A stretch of 64,000 nucleotides of DNA from Cyanoderma ruficeps. Its lineage: Eukaryota > Chordata > Aves > Passeriformes > Timaliidae. The notes beneath the pieces were generated by a model. That model had not been told where the DNA came from and made no database searches. It saw only the letters and a program-made list of their open reading frames with translations. Every line of letters starts with the position of its first letter. The first letter of the stretch is position 1. The position numbers and the translations under genes are program-made. Shown one piece after another: positions 10,201 to 24,386 of this stretch. The stretch lies in assembly GCA_008694505.1 (NCBI GenBank), contig VZDJ01000044.1:351320-415319 (forward strand), in the 5' to 3' direction.

Positions 10201-12149
10201 CTTGCCCTATGTGGTTTTTTCCACTATTTTAGTTGTTTTCTTGAATCTTGATACCAGACTGATTAAAAAGATAGATAAATAAAAGTAAAGCAACATATTA
10301 GGCCAAGTGCTGAATATTGCAGTCTCCATTAGAAAGGGGTTAGAAAATTGCAACCATCACTAACTCCTTTGTAGGTCATTAATAACTCATCAGTGACTGG
10401 ATTTGTATGCTATAACTGCTCAAGTTTGGAAAAATTCAGAGTTCTGCCTTGGGACATGACTTCAAGAATTCTTGAAGGTGGGGTTGTGTTGGAGATTTTC
10501 TTTGATGACATAAACAAGTCTAACTATCTTTGAGTAAAGGGATCCATTAAACTGGAAGGCCTGTTTTAACTCAGAATGGAGGGTTTTTTGAGGGTTTTAG
10601 TGTGGTAGGATATAGATTGTCTTTTAAAACTAAACCCCAGTGGATTATTAACTATTTGTTCTCGTTGTCCCCATGAGTGTGCAGCTGTTCTGCAGGTTTT
10701 TGCCTGATGTGGCTCGTGGGGATTTTCCCTGTCACACAAACAATAATGTTACAATATCAATACTCAGAAAGCCGAGTTAATTCTGCAATATTTTACCAGA
10801 ACAATGCATTTGTTCTCTAAATGAGGCATTGCAGTTTGCATTATTGTGCCATAAAATCTCTTATTTTTCCAGATAAATTGAAATGTTATTGTCTTCGGAA
10901 TAGCATGGCTGCTTATTTACATTCCAGTTAATATGCAAACTAGATAAACCTGGTGAATTATTCATTTCAAAAATAAAAACAAAAGGGCAAAACTCAAGGT
11001 TTAATTTGAGGATCAAACCCAGAGATGGTAATAGAAGAAGTATCATCATTTTCCTGCAGGACTCTTCAGGTGGTACTTGTACTAAAACATGGAAAAATAT
11101 CTGCCTGTATTTTTTCGTCCTCCAAAGCTTGTACAATTTACAGACTTTTCCTTAACTGGTTTTGGATGAAAACTAAACATTTTATTACAGACAGCATTGT
11201 TTTTTCATTGTATTAAAGATATCTGTCCTCTGACTGCGTGTAAGAAGTAGCAATAAGCATTTAGAAGGACATTTAAAAAATCTGAAATATTTAAAAAAAC
11301 CATCAAAATCCCTCAGCTACATACACAAATGAAGGTTCTTATTTAGCGATAGGCTACTGGTTTTTATTCCAGTAAGCATTTTATACAAACTTGAAAACTG
11401 CTGCTGGAAGCAAAGTTTGAACTTTATTGTTGTAGCTTAGACTCTAGTTATAATGAATATTTTTAGCAATGTTATGCCTGCCATTGGTGTTCAATGGCTG
11501 GGTAAATCAGTGGTTTTACAAAGCCAGCCATTACTGATTCCAGTCCTTTTAACAATAAAGAAACCTTCCCATCCTTTGATAATCTTCATTAATTACCCCT
11601 TGGCTGCATTTTCTCTTCTTTCTAGCGTGAACTCTGCTCACTTCTTCTACCACCAGATAGAAATCAAATTTTTTTTTCCCTTGGGAACCATGATGCTTTT
11701 TTCTCTCTTGGAAATGAGCGGAGGCTTTGTTAATGGCTTTATACGAGCAGGGGTTCTCACGTTGGAGCTGAAAGTTTGCTCCTCTCCTCCCAGCAGCATG
11801 GACACCAGCTCCATGCAGTGCTTAGTAAGAGTGCTGTGTGTAGGAGGAGGAAAGCAAACCCAACGTTCTTAGTACATTTTTAAGGGCTGGATTTAGCTCT
11901 CACTCTTAGGCCTTTCAGGGGGACCAGCAGAGTCAGGTCCACATTAGTTCAGTGTCTTGCAGGAGGGTTTTTTGTTGCCAGCTTGGCTGCTGCTCCTGCC
12001 CAGCCAGGGAGCGTCCTGTTTGGCAGGAGAACAGCCAGGCTGGGAGCTGCTCTGTTCCTAGACAGCACCTACTTTGGGTTTGGATCAACTCTGCAAACAT
12101 CTTTTTAATGATGAGGGCTTTGCCAAAGCTGCAGCAGCACTGCAGTGTT

Positions 12150-12236
12150 TGAGGTTCTGGAGAGGGAGTTCCTGGCCAAGCCAAGGGCTTGGAATTAGAT
12201 GGTTTTTTGGTTCCTTCCAACACTCCCATTCTGGGA
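12150..12236 (+). repeat. CR1-like LINE 3' end fragment
   Basis: The order GGAATTAGATGG, a T-rich stretch, CCTTCCAACAC and CCATTCTGGGATT matches the 3' terminus of avian CR1 elements in degraded form. It is short, old-looking and 5' truncated. Confidence 0.6.
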
Positions 12237-15200
12237 TTTTTTTATATATGTACACAGCACCAGTCTGGGTGCCACTATTTTTAAACCTGTGTATTTAATT
12301 GGCACACAGTTTGATTTAACCAGCCATTAGAGGAAAAAGATCATTTCTGTTGGCCAGTTACTCATCATCCTCTTGGTGACATCTGTAAGTTGTGTCTATT
12401 AAGCACCAGCAAGCCCCTGACACTGCTTAAAATGCAAACTCTGAGAGTCCAAAGAAAACATTCTTCCTGTTTTGCTTCTGGAATTCTCCTGCTGAAGTGT
12501 AGCTACAGATGTACTGGAGGGTTGGGACAATGGGCTCTTGGAAAAAGAGCAGCTGTGGTACAGGAGTGGCACAGCCTGGTGTATCTGTGCAGCCTCTGAG
12601 CAAGGGAATTAATTTTTCACTTGATGGACAAGTGTTTTACTTTCTCTCCACTTAAACTCGGTAACTGAGGCTTTGGGTTTGTTTAGGTTTTCTTTCTTAG
12701 TTTATGTTTTTAGTGGATGGTGGCAGCTGAGTGAAATTATTGTGCCCTCAGAATGCTTTGGATGTGCACAAACCCTCTGTACAAAACTGTTCCTGATTGT
12801 TCTTTTTATCTCTTTTTCACATGTATCCTCTAACCCGTAGGAAGTGATGGTGTTCCAAATGTGCCAGTGTGATCATAAAAAGGAGGAACAAATCTTGGTT
12901 AATTTTTAAAATACATTGTTAAGCCTGTTTCCTTTGTGACATCGATGGAAATGGGCAGAGAAAAAATAATTTGGTTCTTAGATGAGCTCAGTTATTCCCA
13001 CGTAAGCAAGTCATATGCGTTAAAATAAGAATGAAGAGTGGATGAGAATGAAAGCCCTTTGCTTTCCAGGCTGTCAACAGAGCTGGGAAGCATTTTCCTT
13101 TAGCCTTGACTCTCCATGAGGTGCATACTGGGCTTCTGGTTCCCTGAAATTTAACAAGTAGCTCTTTGAAACTCAGAGATGATTTTTATGCTTCGTAGAG
13201 GGGAGGGTTTGCAAGGAATTGTGATGATAGTGGCAGCAACAGCCAGAATTAGCTCTGTGTCCATTCAGTTCTCCATTTTCAGTTTCAGGGCATTTTGGCT
13301 TGGATGTGACAGTATTTTAGGAGAATTTCCTGACATTCCTATCCTGTGCCTAGAGGGACTCTGCCAAAGCTCGTGGGACTGCACGTGGAGTGTGGAGATA
13401 TCCACAGGGCGCTTTCTGACTCCTAGCGAGCATGAAAACCACTGTTTCCCCCAATTCCTGCTACAAAACCCTCTCAAAATAACAAATCTCTATAAAGTTA
13501 AGCTGCTTAGTATAAATAGCCAGTTCTTACCAACCTAGAAGCCATCCAGTGGCATCCAGCCACCTTGGCCATCCTTCGATTCATATAAAGCCCAGCTCTG
13601 GATGCTCTTCACTCGTGCAGAAATCTTTCCAGCCTGTTTTTAAATAACACAGGAATAATCCCTCTCTTCCATTTCCAGCTCTCAGGTGTTGGGGTTAAGT
13701 ATTAAAACTAACACAAAATAAATAAACGCCATTTTTGTGGTGTGGTTGGGCAATTACCACAAGACATTCTATTAAAATTAATTTCCCTGAAGCCCGTTGG
13801 CTTTTTTTAGTCTCTGGATACTATGGAAACCTGGTTGCTGGATTGGAGCTATATGAAAAACACTACTCGTGCCTGGTATTTAAAGGGAGAAAATACCATT
13901 TCTTTTAATTGCAGGATGTTGCTACAAACCTGCAAAACTGCAGGTGAGGGGAAGCAGATGAGTTGTTTCAAATGGTGGAGAATGAACTGGCAAACTCCTG
14001 TTGCTGAGGACTGAGCCAATCTAAAAATCTGGATTTTTTCTTTCTTTATTTTCTTCCTTTTCCCCTTTTTGGGGGGTGGTGCAAGCATCTTACAAGCAGG
14101 AGAAATACTATCATGAGGAGTTACATGTGTGTGTCACGGTTTCTCCATTTATTTATGAACAGTTTTCATTTTCCTATTCCGAGACTGCCAATCAATTTGT
14201 GTGACACTGAAATGCTCAGTTCACCTGCTGGTTGTGTTTCATGAACCACGAGTCTGTGCAGAGGTTAAAAGCAAGATTAGGAACATCTGATCATCCTATG
14301 CTTCATCAGCAGTAACCTTCCCCTCTCTCCCTATCCCAAAAAGTCGAGTTTTCTGAAAAAATAGCTTCACTCGTGGACCCCTACTAGGCAAATGTACCTT
14401 TGCTATTATCTCCAAATCCGAAAAAGCAAATGAGAGCTCTGTAGGTGGACATGTACTGTGTTCATTTAGGGGTTTTTGGTAGGATTTCCTCCGTGTCATT
14501 CCCTTTTACTGTGGAATGAGGTTCCTGAACTGTTCTCAAGGTTTTAGAGGGGTTAAATAAATCCCTCCATGTTGGTACACACAGCAGGCTCCCCACTGCT
14601 TCTGTGTGGGTGCTAAGAACTGCAGAAACACTTGATTTCAAGATATTCTGAACTTTTGGGTCTGATCTAACAGAAGCTCTGCATTCCTTTGATTAATACT
14701 CCTTTTATATCCAATCTCCAGCCTGTGTCCTCTACAGAAGAGCGGGTTCATATTTAATCCATTAATTGCTTTTAAAAAAGCTAGAGAAGGCTTCCTTCCC
14801 CATTGCCATTCTCTTGCTAAGCTGGCTGATGGTAATTACATGGAAATATTTGGTGTTGGAGTTATCCCAATAAATGGTGTCCATCCCACTCTGAAATTAC
14901 TGTGCAACTCTGCAGGACCCCAGCGAGGGAGAAGGTGGCTTTCCAAGGAATCCCTGCCTAGTTTTTTTTCTCTACCTTCAAAGCATTTCCCATGGCATGT
15001 GACTTTGGGGATCAGCAAATTCATCTAATAAGCAAATTGAAGTGTACTTTAAATCAATCAGATTAGAAATAACATTTTACATCCTGTTGTGCCACTGATA
15101 GAAATCTTCAGAGACTCTTGTATACAACAGTGAGGGATAATAGTCCTTTATCACTAGCTCATTTTTGCCTCATATATTCTGGCAGCTGTTTGGGGAGCTG

Positions 15201-16554
15201 GATTTCTTGTCCTCCTCATCTTGTGGTACAAAATTTTCGCCTGTTAGAAAAACATCATTTCTCCATGGTCGAAATAGGATCTCCTGTGTTGCCTTCAGGG
15301 CCAAGTGGTGACTCCTGTTTTGGGTTCTGGATGTGGCTGGACTTGAAGGTCTCTGAGGGCTTTGCTGATCAGAACCCTGGAAATTGTCCTAGCAAATACA
15401 TGGGAGTTTCTCAAGAATGGGTGTACAGGATGACAGGATAAGAGTAGATAGCCAGATGTTCCTTTATTTGCTGATGAAGAGAAAATTTGAAAGCACAGAA
15501 GTACATAAAAAGAAGTCATGGAAGAGTTTATTTACAGCCTGTTACAAAAAGGGTTGGTTCTGGACAACTATCATACAAAAATCTAGAGAGCAGATATCAA
15601 AGTCTTGTGTTGATTATGTTGTATTTTATTAAAAAAAAAATACAAGCAGCAAAATGATAGAATCCTTTTTTATTTCACCACATCAATCTCCCCAGTACTT
15701 TTTATTGCAATTCCTTCTTCCAGAATTGTTCTTCAAACAACTGCTGCTGTTTTTAATGGACTCAACCTGTGACTTTTCAGTGCCAGATATATTTGTGAGA
15801 AGCCGTGGTCATTGCTGACAGGCTTGTGGATTGTTGACAGTGTATTTATTTACACTGGGGATGATTATGTCTCACTTTAACCCCTAAATGAAAGAGGAAA
15901 TTGTTTTTAAATGACCAGTAAAACATCCATTGTAATAATTTTGTAAAAGTTCCTTGGGTTTTTTAAATATCCATAAATATGCCTTATTGACTGTGTCTCT
16001 TTTGGAGTTGGTTTGTATGAAAACAGAGAGATTGGGAATGGAATTGAAAGTAGGTTTTGTCTGGGAGTAGCTCTTTGGTGCCCCTAATTCCTGTGCATTT
16101 TTAGAATAGTTTGGAGATATTTAACAGAAATCATGTGCACACCTAAAAAAATTCTTCAGAGCTAGAAATGATGTAGGCAGCTGTTATCCAAGACTCAAAG
16201 ACTAGGAATATTCATCCCCAACTCTCTTTTTCCTGCAATTTTTTTCCTGTTTCTTTTCTGTATCCCAAGCAAAGCTCTGCAGAGGCTGCTGTTCAGAACT
16301 TTGGTCCTTTTGCTCCTTTCTCATGGTATGGGCCTTAACCCAGGTGCTTGAACTCATTCCTATTTTGTCTCCCCAAGGGATTGATTGAGGTGGTTTTCTC
16401 TGGATGAGTCTTGTTCCATGTGTAAAGCTGTGAAAACCTCAGGCCTCAGACCTGGTGTTTCTCTTTGGCAGCTCTGAAGGTAAAGAAACTTGCCCAGGCC
16501 TCAAATGGTAGCAAATAATGCAAAATTGGGCAACGGCTGCCATTTTAAGGCCGT

Positions 16555-16832
16555 GATGGCCTCTGCCTCTTCTCCCAAGGAACAGGACAAGAGGAATGGC
16601 CTCAAGTTGGACCAGGGGAAGTTTAGATTGGATATTAGGCAAAATATCTTCCCAGAAAGAAGGGCCTGGAACAGAGTGCCCGGGGCAGTGGTGGAGCCAC
16701 CGTTGCTGGAGGTAAAAGCCGCGTGGAGGTGGCACTTGGGGACATGGGTCTGTGGTGGCCTTGGCAGTGCTGTGTTAGTGGTTGGACTCAGTGATCTTTG
16801 AGGGTTTTTCCAACCTAAATCGTTCTCTGGTT
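16555..16832 (+). repeat. CR1 LINE 3' fragment, about 280 bp
   Basis: Recognisable CR1 3'UTR order: AACAGGACAAGAGGAATGGC, a segment on a transformed 'gattggatattaggcaaaat' theme, CCTGGAACAGAGTGCCC, a GGTGGAG segment, GTTGGACTCAGTGATCTTTG and TTTTCCAACCTAAATC. It lacks the reverse transcriptase region, as nearly all avian CR1 copies do through 5' truncation. Open frames crossing it at 16439-16801 are shadows of this repeat. Confidence 0.9.
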
Positions 16833-19800
16833 CAATCCTTGCAAAGAAGTTGGGATAACTTGCAGAGTTTTAGGATTCTGTGTGGCAGTTCCAGCTTTCT
16901 GCAGTTGGTTTATCCAAGTGCTCACGTTTCAGCTGCTTCTCTGGGACTGGAAACATGGGATTCAGAACATTCCCATGGTGGATGAATCCTCCAGTGGCTG
17001 CATGTGGTGGCCAGATCCTCTCTGAACTATGCAAATGCTCCTAAAGCAGCTGCATTAAATCTTGTCATTCAGGCACTGACTTTTTGCTTGTCCTTTTTCA
17101 AGGCAGATTGAAATGAAGGCTGGATTCATTTTGGGCTTCGATTCATTTCCTAATTCATAGATTAGGATCTGTTAATGTTAATATTAACCTTCAATGGACT
17201 AGAAATATTGTATGGGTTGGTTTTTCCATCTCTGAAGGGATTATGTAGTGGCTAAATTCTTGTCATTAACCTTAGGGAACAGGGAAGGGTTTGGAACATA
17301 AAAATGGAACTGGTACAATATTTGACACACTGCTGTAAAAGTCACCAAGAATATGTTTTCCACACAGGAATATTGCCACCTTCCTGACATTAGAGAGGAA
17401 TTTCTAATGAGTGAAATTCCTCCTTCATTTGCATACTAACCCATATCTAATTGCTGGATTCCTATTGAAGCTTCAGCTTGACTCTCTGAATATTAAAAAA
17501 CATTTGATATTTTAAGTAGTTTTATATTTTCTGTTTTGCTGCTTTTAAAGTACAAATGAATGTCATTAATCCAATTTACATATTTCTAAAGGCCTTTTGA
17601 TGTAGTGAGATGTAAAAGTTGTTTATTTTTATTTCTTGTTTTTTTTTTTGGTGCCAATCTTATATGCAAAAATGCTGCTGCCAGGCAATTATCCACCCAG
17701 ATAGTTTTAACACAGTTACTCATAATCAGCACAGATCAGTGACATGACAGCAGTTTTTGAGAGATACATGACCCGTTCTAAGCATTAACTTTCAGATTGG
17801 CATGAATGTGCAAATCCACATTTTAGAAAACACTATTTATTTGTCTCCATGGGAGGGTATCAGGGGTTTGTTGTTTTTTGCTTTTGGTCTTTGAGTTTTG
17901 TTTTGGTTCTTTTTGGTTTTTTTTCCCCTTCAAATATCTCAATTTTATCATATTCTGTAGACAAGGAAAATTCTTTTCCCCGCTTTGGATTTTGGTTTCC
18001 AGTCCATAGGGATCCGAATAAAGAAATGCTGCCTTCAATAAAATATGCCATGTTTGCACAGCAATTTCTTTATTGTTCTGCAGTAATGTCTTTGGGAGAA
18101 GTGTCTCTTTTGAATTATTATTTTAATTAGTTTTGATTCACGTTGGTTCCTGTTTTCTCCTGTGCACACTGAGAACTCTCTCACCACAAAGTTTACTCTG
18201 AAAACTGCCCTGTTCCAATGACAGACATTAAAAAATCACTTGGTCTGTAGCTGTGGGAAGGTTCCTGCCCATCTGCTCCTTCACATATTAAATATAAAAT
18301 GAGATCTTCAGTCTGCAGACTTGAGAATTTGCTTAATGTGGAGTTGGGAGTGATGTGTGCAAGCTTAGGCTCAATAACCCGTTCCCAAAGGATGCTCCTG
18401 CTTTCTCCAAGCCCCGTCTGCCATGGCACTAGAAGGAGTTGATTTTATTTGATGCTTTTAGTATAGATAATCTGTATTTACAAGGTTCTGTAATATCCAG
18501 TCTTGCTGCCCTCTGCTCATCTTTGATAAGTTAAACTTTGAGCGTTTCCACTCTGATTTGGAGTAAGATCCTCCAAGTAGCGGATGAGCTGCTATCAGAC
18601 AGGCAGAGAGACCAAAAATAGATAAAATGTAATCCCAGCATCCTACTCCTCGTTTGTCAGTCTTCTTGCTAATGAGGAAAAATAAGCCAGGAAGGAAAAC
18701 TCTTACAAATGTAATCCCAAAAGTTGAGAGAGATGGGGAGAAAACAAGAAAATGGGGGGAAAAAAGTGATTACAAATTGTTTTATCTCTGTCAGCCTACT
18801 GAGACATTTTTGATCCAATGGTTTGACAGACTGTGAGGTGTTTAGTGATGCAGAATAAAGCTTTAAGATATCAACCTGAGGATCAACTTTGTATTTGCAA
18901 GTTAACACCTTTGCTGAATGGCTCTGTTGGGATTTTAGGGCATATTAGGAGTGGTTGAAGGAAGAAGGTTATGCTTAAACTTGGAATTAAAGAACCTGAT
19001 TTAAAATGCAATGTTTACTAAACTTACTGTGCAAGGTAGAAAATGCACAGCAACTTATTTCCAGAAGGAATAAAGACTTAAGAGCTATGCAAATCAAAAG
19101 AAAATAGTGGGGTTTTTTCTTCAAAAATTTTGTAGAAATGATTTCTTTCTTAAGGGCTTCAGACCACAGCTGGGAACTAAACAAGGGCCTGGCTGTCCCA
19201 GTTTAGGGACACAAATGTGGACAGAAATATAAATTGAGCTGGATAATTCCAGTCCATGCGTTTCCACATAAATACTGGTAGGAAGGCAACGGCAGTACAT
19301 GTTTTGAAAAATTAAACATTTGAAAATTGTCAGATTTATGGCTTTGTATCAAGGCACTGAATCACTCCAAGATTATCAACAGTAAAATATGGGAGTTAGG
19401 CTGGTGACATATTGTTTATATGTGGAAAAAAGCATAAATCGAGCGCTTTGTAACATTTGAAAAGCCTGGCCAATCTTAAAAAAAAAATTATTTTGATTAC
19501 CTAAATTCCTCCCTTTCGGAGGAATTCTTGAAATTATTGATTGTATTTGTAGCACTCTCATGTCTTGTCATCCTGATGTTAGTGCCAGATGTCCCCTCGG
19601 ATTCCCCTGTCAGGGACTGGGGATAACCCTGTGGTTCAAGCAGAGATTTCCAAACCGTGCACCTCATTTCAATCCCAAAATAAACTTCAAAAGCCAGTAA
19701 CACCGAGAGAGCTGGGATGGAACAACACCAGTCCAGCTCCTTGAAGAGCTGTCACATTTTCCAGGCGTTCCTGGGGCCGTGTGATCCGGAGAGATCCCTT

Positions 19801-19951
19801 TTCTCCGAGCATTCCTCATGGCAGGGGTAGCCTGAGCTGGATGGAGCTGCCTCAGCCACCATATGTATCCATCTCTTCAGGCTGTTCATGTTTTGTGGCA
19901 GCCTTGGCAGCCTGCCGGGATTTTTCTGACTAATGCAAGCGGTGGGGAATG

Positions 19952-19978
19952 ATAATAATAATAATAATAATAATAATA
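19952..19978. repeat. (ATA)n microsatellite, nine units
   Basis: Nine perfect ATA units. The run is likely to be length-variable between individuals. It lies about 30 bases upstream of a G-rich and C-rich hairpin. Confidence 0.95.
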
Positions 19979-20010
19979 CTGTTAACCCTTTGGTTTCTCA
20001 GCCAGCCAAG

Positions 20011-20053
20011 AAGGGGGGGGTTGGGGGGAGCAGAGCCTCCCCTGCCCCCCCTT
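20011..20053. repeat. G-run/C-run inverted repeat (two-tier hairpin)
   Basis: AAGGGGGGG at 20011-20019 is complementary to CCCCCCCTT at 20045-20053. Between them GGGGAG (20025-20030) pairs with CTCCCC (20037-20042) around a six-base loop. The single strand could fold into a strong stem with a small internal loop. The two G runs (8 and 6) could also take part in quadruplex formation. No function is evident. Confidence 0.7.
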
Positions 20054-20709
20054 TTCCCTGTGCCCTTCCAAAAATGCACCAATGAGTACGTGTTAGGAAG
20101 CCCAAATAGAGACAGGGATATGATTAAGCTTTCTAAGGAGGTGAGAGTATAAAAAAGGAAGATGATATGATTCTTCCTCTGACAATTTTTTTCCAGCAGT
20201 TTGAAAAATATGAGGAGTGATTCGTTGTTTTCCCCTGCTCCCCTTCACTCCCAAGGTCAGATAAGAATAGCAGCCATGGTGGTTAATGCTGACAACCTTT
20301 CTCCATCCTTGTCTGGCTTCTACAAGGGAGGGATTTGCAGTGGCAATATAACACAGCGCTGTGAGCTTTTCCCCTTGGCTGAGGCAAAAGCTTCCCAACT
20401 TCTGCATGGAGAGATTTCCAGAGGACTCTAATCCTGCACCGAGAGCTGGGGGCAGCTGAGTTATGGTAACATCATTAAAATATTGACAGCACATCACTGC
20501 CGTGGGGATAGGATGACTGTGTTTTGATAAAGGCAGGGCAGAGGAAGGATGGATAAACTGCTCTAATGCGGGGAAACGAACAAGAAAGGAGAAGCATCAG
20601 GGACTGAACTTCCAGGGAAATGAACAGAAGAGCACAGACACTGGTTTTACTGACGCTGCTGATATGCAAATCAGCTCTATCACATTATGAGAATCTTCAT
20701 CAGATTCCT

Positions 20710-20819
20710 GCTCTGGTGGAAGGTGTCTCTGGTCTAGTGGAAGTGTCTCCCTCATGGCAGGGGAGTTGGAACTAAATGATCTTTAAGATTCCTTCCCTCC
20801 TAAACCGTTCTATGATTCC
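20710..20819 (+). repeat. CR1-like LINE 3' end fragment
   Basis: CTCATGGCAGGGGAGTTGGA, ACTAAATGATCTTTAAGATT, CCTTCCCTCC, TAAACCGTTCTATGATTCC reproduces the avian CR1 3' end closely, including the terminal TTCTATGATTC motif. It is 5' truncated. Confidence 0.88.
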
Positions 20820-22394
20820 TTGTGATCTCTCCATAGGCCCAGACAATTTTGCCCGATATCCTTTGGCTGGAAGATGCAGGGTGGGGTTTTTTTTTTTGCA
20901 GGGAAATGCAGATTTTAGGCTGAGCTGCTGCTGACTGTGCTCAGTGTGGGAAAGGAAGGTCCCTGCTGCTGCTGTGCTGCCACCTGCCATGGCCTGGTGA
21001 GGATCAGCCCTCGCAGCCCTTCACACCCTGGGGCTGGTTAATGAGCTTCCCTGGGCTTCCTGCCTGGCAGCAAACAATGCCACTTCACCAGCCCTCGAGT
21101 CACCACTAATTGAAGCAGCACAATTATCAAATCCTTGGCCTCGTTCCACATGTGAAATAAAGCAGCTGTGTTATAATGTTACGATCAAATTCTTTCTCCG
21201 TTATATGACCTAATAAATTAACGGATGGGAATGGTGCATTTGTGACTCAGTTTGTCACTAAAATATCCTAATTCCATCAATGCTCCTTTGGATGAATTTC
21301 GCTGAGTTTGCTTGGTCTGAAGAGAAATTTGGCTGCTCCAAGCCATCCATTCTAGAGGACTGAGTTGGTAGTCTCTGGGCAACAGAAAAGTAGCAAAAAA
21401 AAAGTAGAAAATAATGAAATATTTCTGCAAAGAATTGGCTTCCCAGAGAAGTGCTGCCTCATCAGTTTAGTGAGAGGCACAGGTCAGCTCCTAAGAGCTC
21501 TCAAAATTGTCCTGGGTTGGTGTCCAAGGAGCTGTCTGGATACACTTTATGTGGATTGATGGCTCTGCAAAAAGCCTGACCCAGCATGTGGCAGGATAAC
21601 CCTTGCTACAACAAGCTCAAGGGTGAAAAATTAAACCATTCCAGAGCAATACCTGGTTTGCAGAATTACAACATTCTTCTGCATTAAGCTAAACAGGATT
21701 TCTCTTCGGCTCTCCAAGTATTTTGATTTGCTCTGAGACTGGAAATTCAACACCCTTCTATACAGATTGGCCTGCCTTAGACACCTTTTAAAACAAAAGA
21801 TATCTGAATGTGGGTTTTTTTCTTTCCTTCTTGATTTTTTTGTCTATTAGGAGCACAGCCACCAAAAAAGACAGTGTTGTTAAATAGCTTCTAAACAGTA
21901 TCACTAAGAATTAGGAAGCCTTAGTTTAAAATTGGAAATATGAACAAGGGAGAAAAGACTTGAAACCCTGCAGAGTTAAAACTCTTGTTGTATGGCTCAC
22001 CAAAATAGATTTTGAGGAAGAAGTAGCCAAAGCCATAAAAATCTGATGATAGATGTTTTTTCTCTCAAATGTGCCAGAAACAGGGAGGTCTGCCAGAGGT
22101 CAGCAGACCTGAAGGATGATGGACCTTTAAAAGGCAGCACTGTTGAAAGAAGAGTGTTATTGATGGAAACCTCAGAGAGTTCTTAGTCATAGACCAACTG
22201 TGGAGGAGTTTGGGAGATGGCTGCTTCCTCAGGACACTTAGAGTAACAACCTGAGGACTGAGTTAGGAATGTTCCCAAAGCTGGAGAGCTGGTGCTAGTG
22301 TCAGAATGATTAGAATTGCTAGGAAGGGGATTAAAAAACCCACCAGCCTTCAGGAGCCAAAATTTAGCATTTCATCACATGCTAAATTCAGGGG

Positions 22395-22461
22395 CACGGT
22401 GGTGTTCAGTCAAGGGCTGGACTTGATGATCTTGCAGGTCTTTTCCAACTTTAGTAATTCC
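22395..22461 (+). repeat. CR1-like LINE 3' end fragment (short)
   Basis: GGGCTGGACTTGATGATCTT, GCAGGTCTTTTCCAACTTTA and GTAATTCC match the terminal 50-60 bases of CR1, with a degraded last motif. Confidence 0.75.
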
Positions 22462-24386
22462 AAAATGGGAAGTCATGTTTTTGGAAGAAATTGGTGGTTG
22501 TGTGAATAACTGCCTTGGCAGTCTCAGCTTTCATTTGGACATTGGGAAAGATGAAAACCAGCTTATTGTGTAGTAAGACAAAATGACCTCCTGGGATAAG
22601 AAATAAAGGGTAGAGGTAAATGGACTGATTTCAAAACACAGGGAAAAGGAGCCCAGTTTTTGAGTGTGCTGTGCTCTGTGAGCTGTCCTGTTAAATTTGT
22701 ACAGCAATGATGGGGTATAGGATCTTAGGCATAATTCAAAGGCAGTAAAGCATTTGGAGCTTAACTAAAAGAGCAGTTGATGCCAATAGCATAGATGAGC
22801 GTGAGCATAGATGCCAATGTTGAGTATGTCAAAGGAAGTGTACCTGGGGAGGAATCCCCCCGGGGAACCAGGGCGTGCTGGGGCTGACCAGCTGGAAAGC
22901 AGCTTTGCAGAGCACTCAGGGATCCTGCTATTTCTGCTTTCTGTTCATTAAATGTATTTGTGCCTCTGTTTCATGGTTGGCTTAAAATACGTGCATGCAA
23001 AGGTGCAGAAGATGTCAGAAATAAGAGCGAGGGTAAGCTGCTAAGGGGCAGAAAGAGTGGCAGTAAATTAAATTCTTCGTGTTTCACGTCAGGTAGCTCT
23101 GACATATGGTATAGATTCACGCGCATAAAGGGGAAATGTATTTCATATATCCTAATGCTGAGCAAGAACAAAATTCAGCTACTAATTTGTAAAACATGTC
23201 TTTTATTCATTGAGCAAGTGTATGAAGTATTTCCCTCGTCCTGCATAATGACAATCTCCACATTTTTTTCGTGCAACTAGAATAATAGCTGTGGGCAAAA
23301 TTCGACACCGGGAAACGATCGGTGCGGTTTCAGAAGGTTTAATTCGGTATTAAACACGGATCACAAATGTATCAGTGAGGACAGAAACCTTCCTAAGTCA
23401 TTCCCTCCTAAATCCCTAAATCTCTGCATCTTCAAGAGCAAGCAGAGAGCCCTGAGCAGTCAGCAAGTACAAGATCCCCCTTGACAGAGTATCACCAATC
23501 CGTGCCCGTGGTGCTATTTTACAGCTCCAGTTGACTTGTAACGCAGCAACTGTCTCCAAGCAACTGTGAGAAATACCGGGATGTACAACCGGGATACAGA
23601 GCCCGGCGGGGACAGGGATGGGCAGGCAGCTCTGCGCCCCTTCCCAGCCGGCCCTGGCTCCTGCCTCCCGCTGGAAAAGGCTCCAGCTGCCTTGGAGGTG
23701 GCCCTTGCCCCAGGAAGCAGCAATCCCTGCGGGTGGGAGATGGGATGGGGCCGGCAGCTGCCCACGTCAGTCATTTTGCCAAAATAACTCTTCACGTATT
23801 AATCGATTCAGCTCCCTTGTCTGTGCCACTGGGGCTTAGCAAAATGGTGTTTTTGCAGCCAACTGACTCCAAACAAGCTCTCAAAACCAAAACAAAATAG
23901 CTGTAGATTTAATCTAATTCACTGCAATCAATATACAACAAAGAAAGAAAATTTATATGTTTAATATCATTTCTCCCCAGCTGCTTTATCAAATTGCAAA
24001 ACTAGCAATGTATGTGGGAAACATCTTCTTTTAAAAGGTAATAATGTACATTTGCAGTCCTTGTCCTTCTGAGAAAGCTCATCATTTTGTTATTTGCTGT
24101 ATTATGTTTCATTTAGGACCCATTCCAACTATTTAAAAGCTGCAGGAATGTAGCAACCCACTTCCCCCAGTTTAATTCCAGCAGAATATTTGGAACCCTT
24201 TGTGGAAGGGCATTGTAGTCCATGAAATACTTGCTACAGAACCTAGTAACAAAAGAGGATTTTTTTCTTTTTATGGTACAATTTGTGTAATCATTCGTGT
24301 GGCTGTTGATTTGGGGTATTATAATTTTGAAGAAGTGTTTTGAGATTAAAAGCTTGAGCCTTTTCTTGGGGGGATTGAAGAACTAG

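Noticed and set aside
19193..19211. TGTCCCAGTTTAGGGACA as an LTR start
   Set aside because: Only 18 bases, with no polyadenylation signal, paired end or target-site duplication found. Mentioned only for comparison with 30032.
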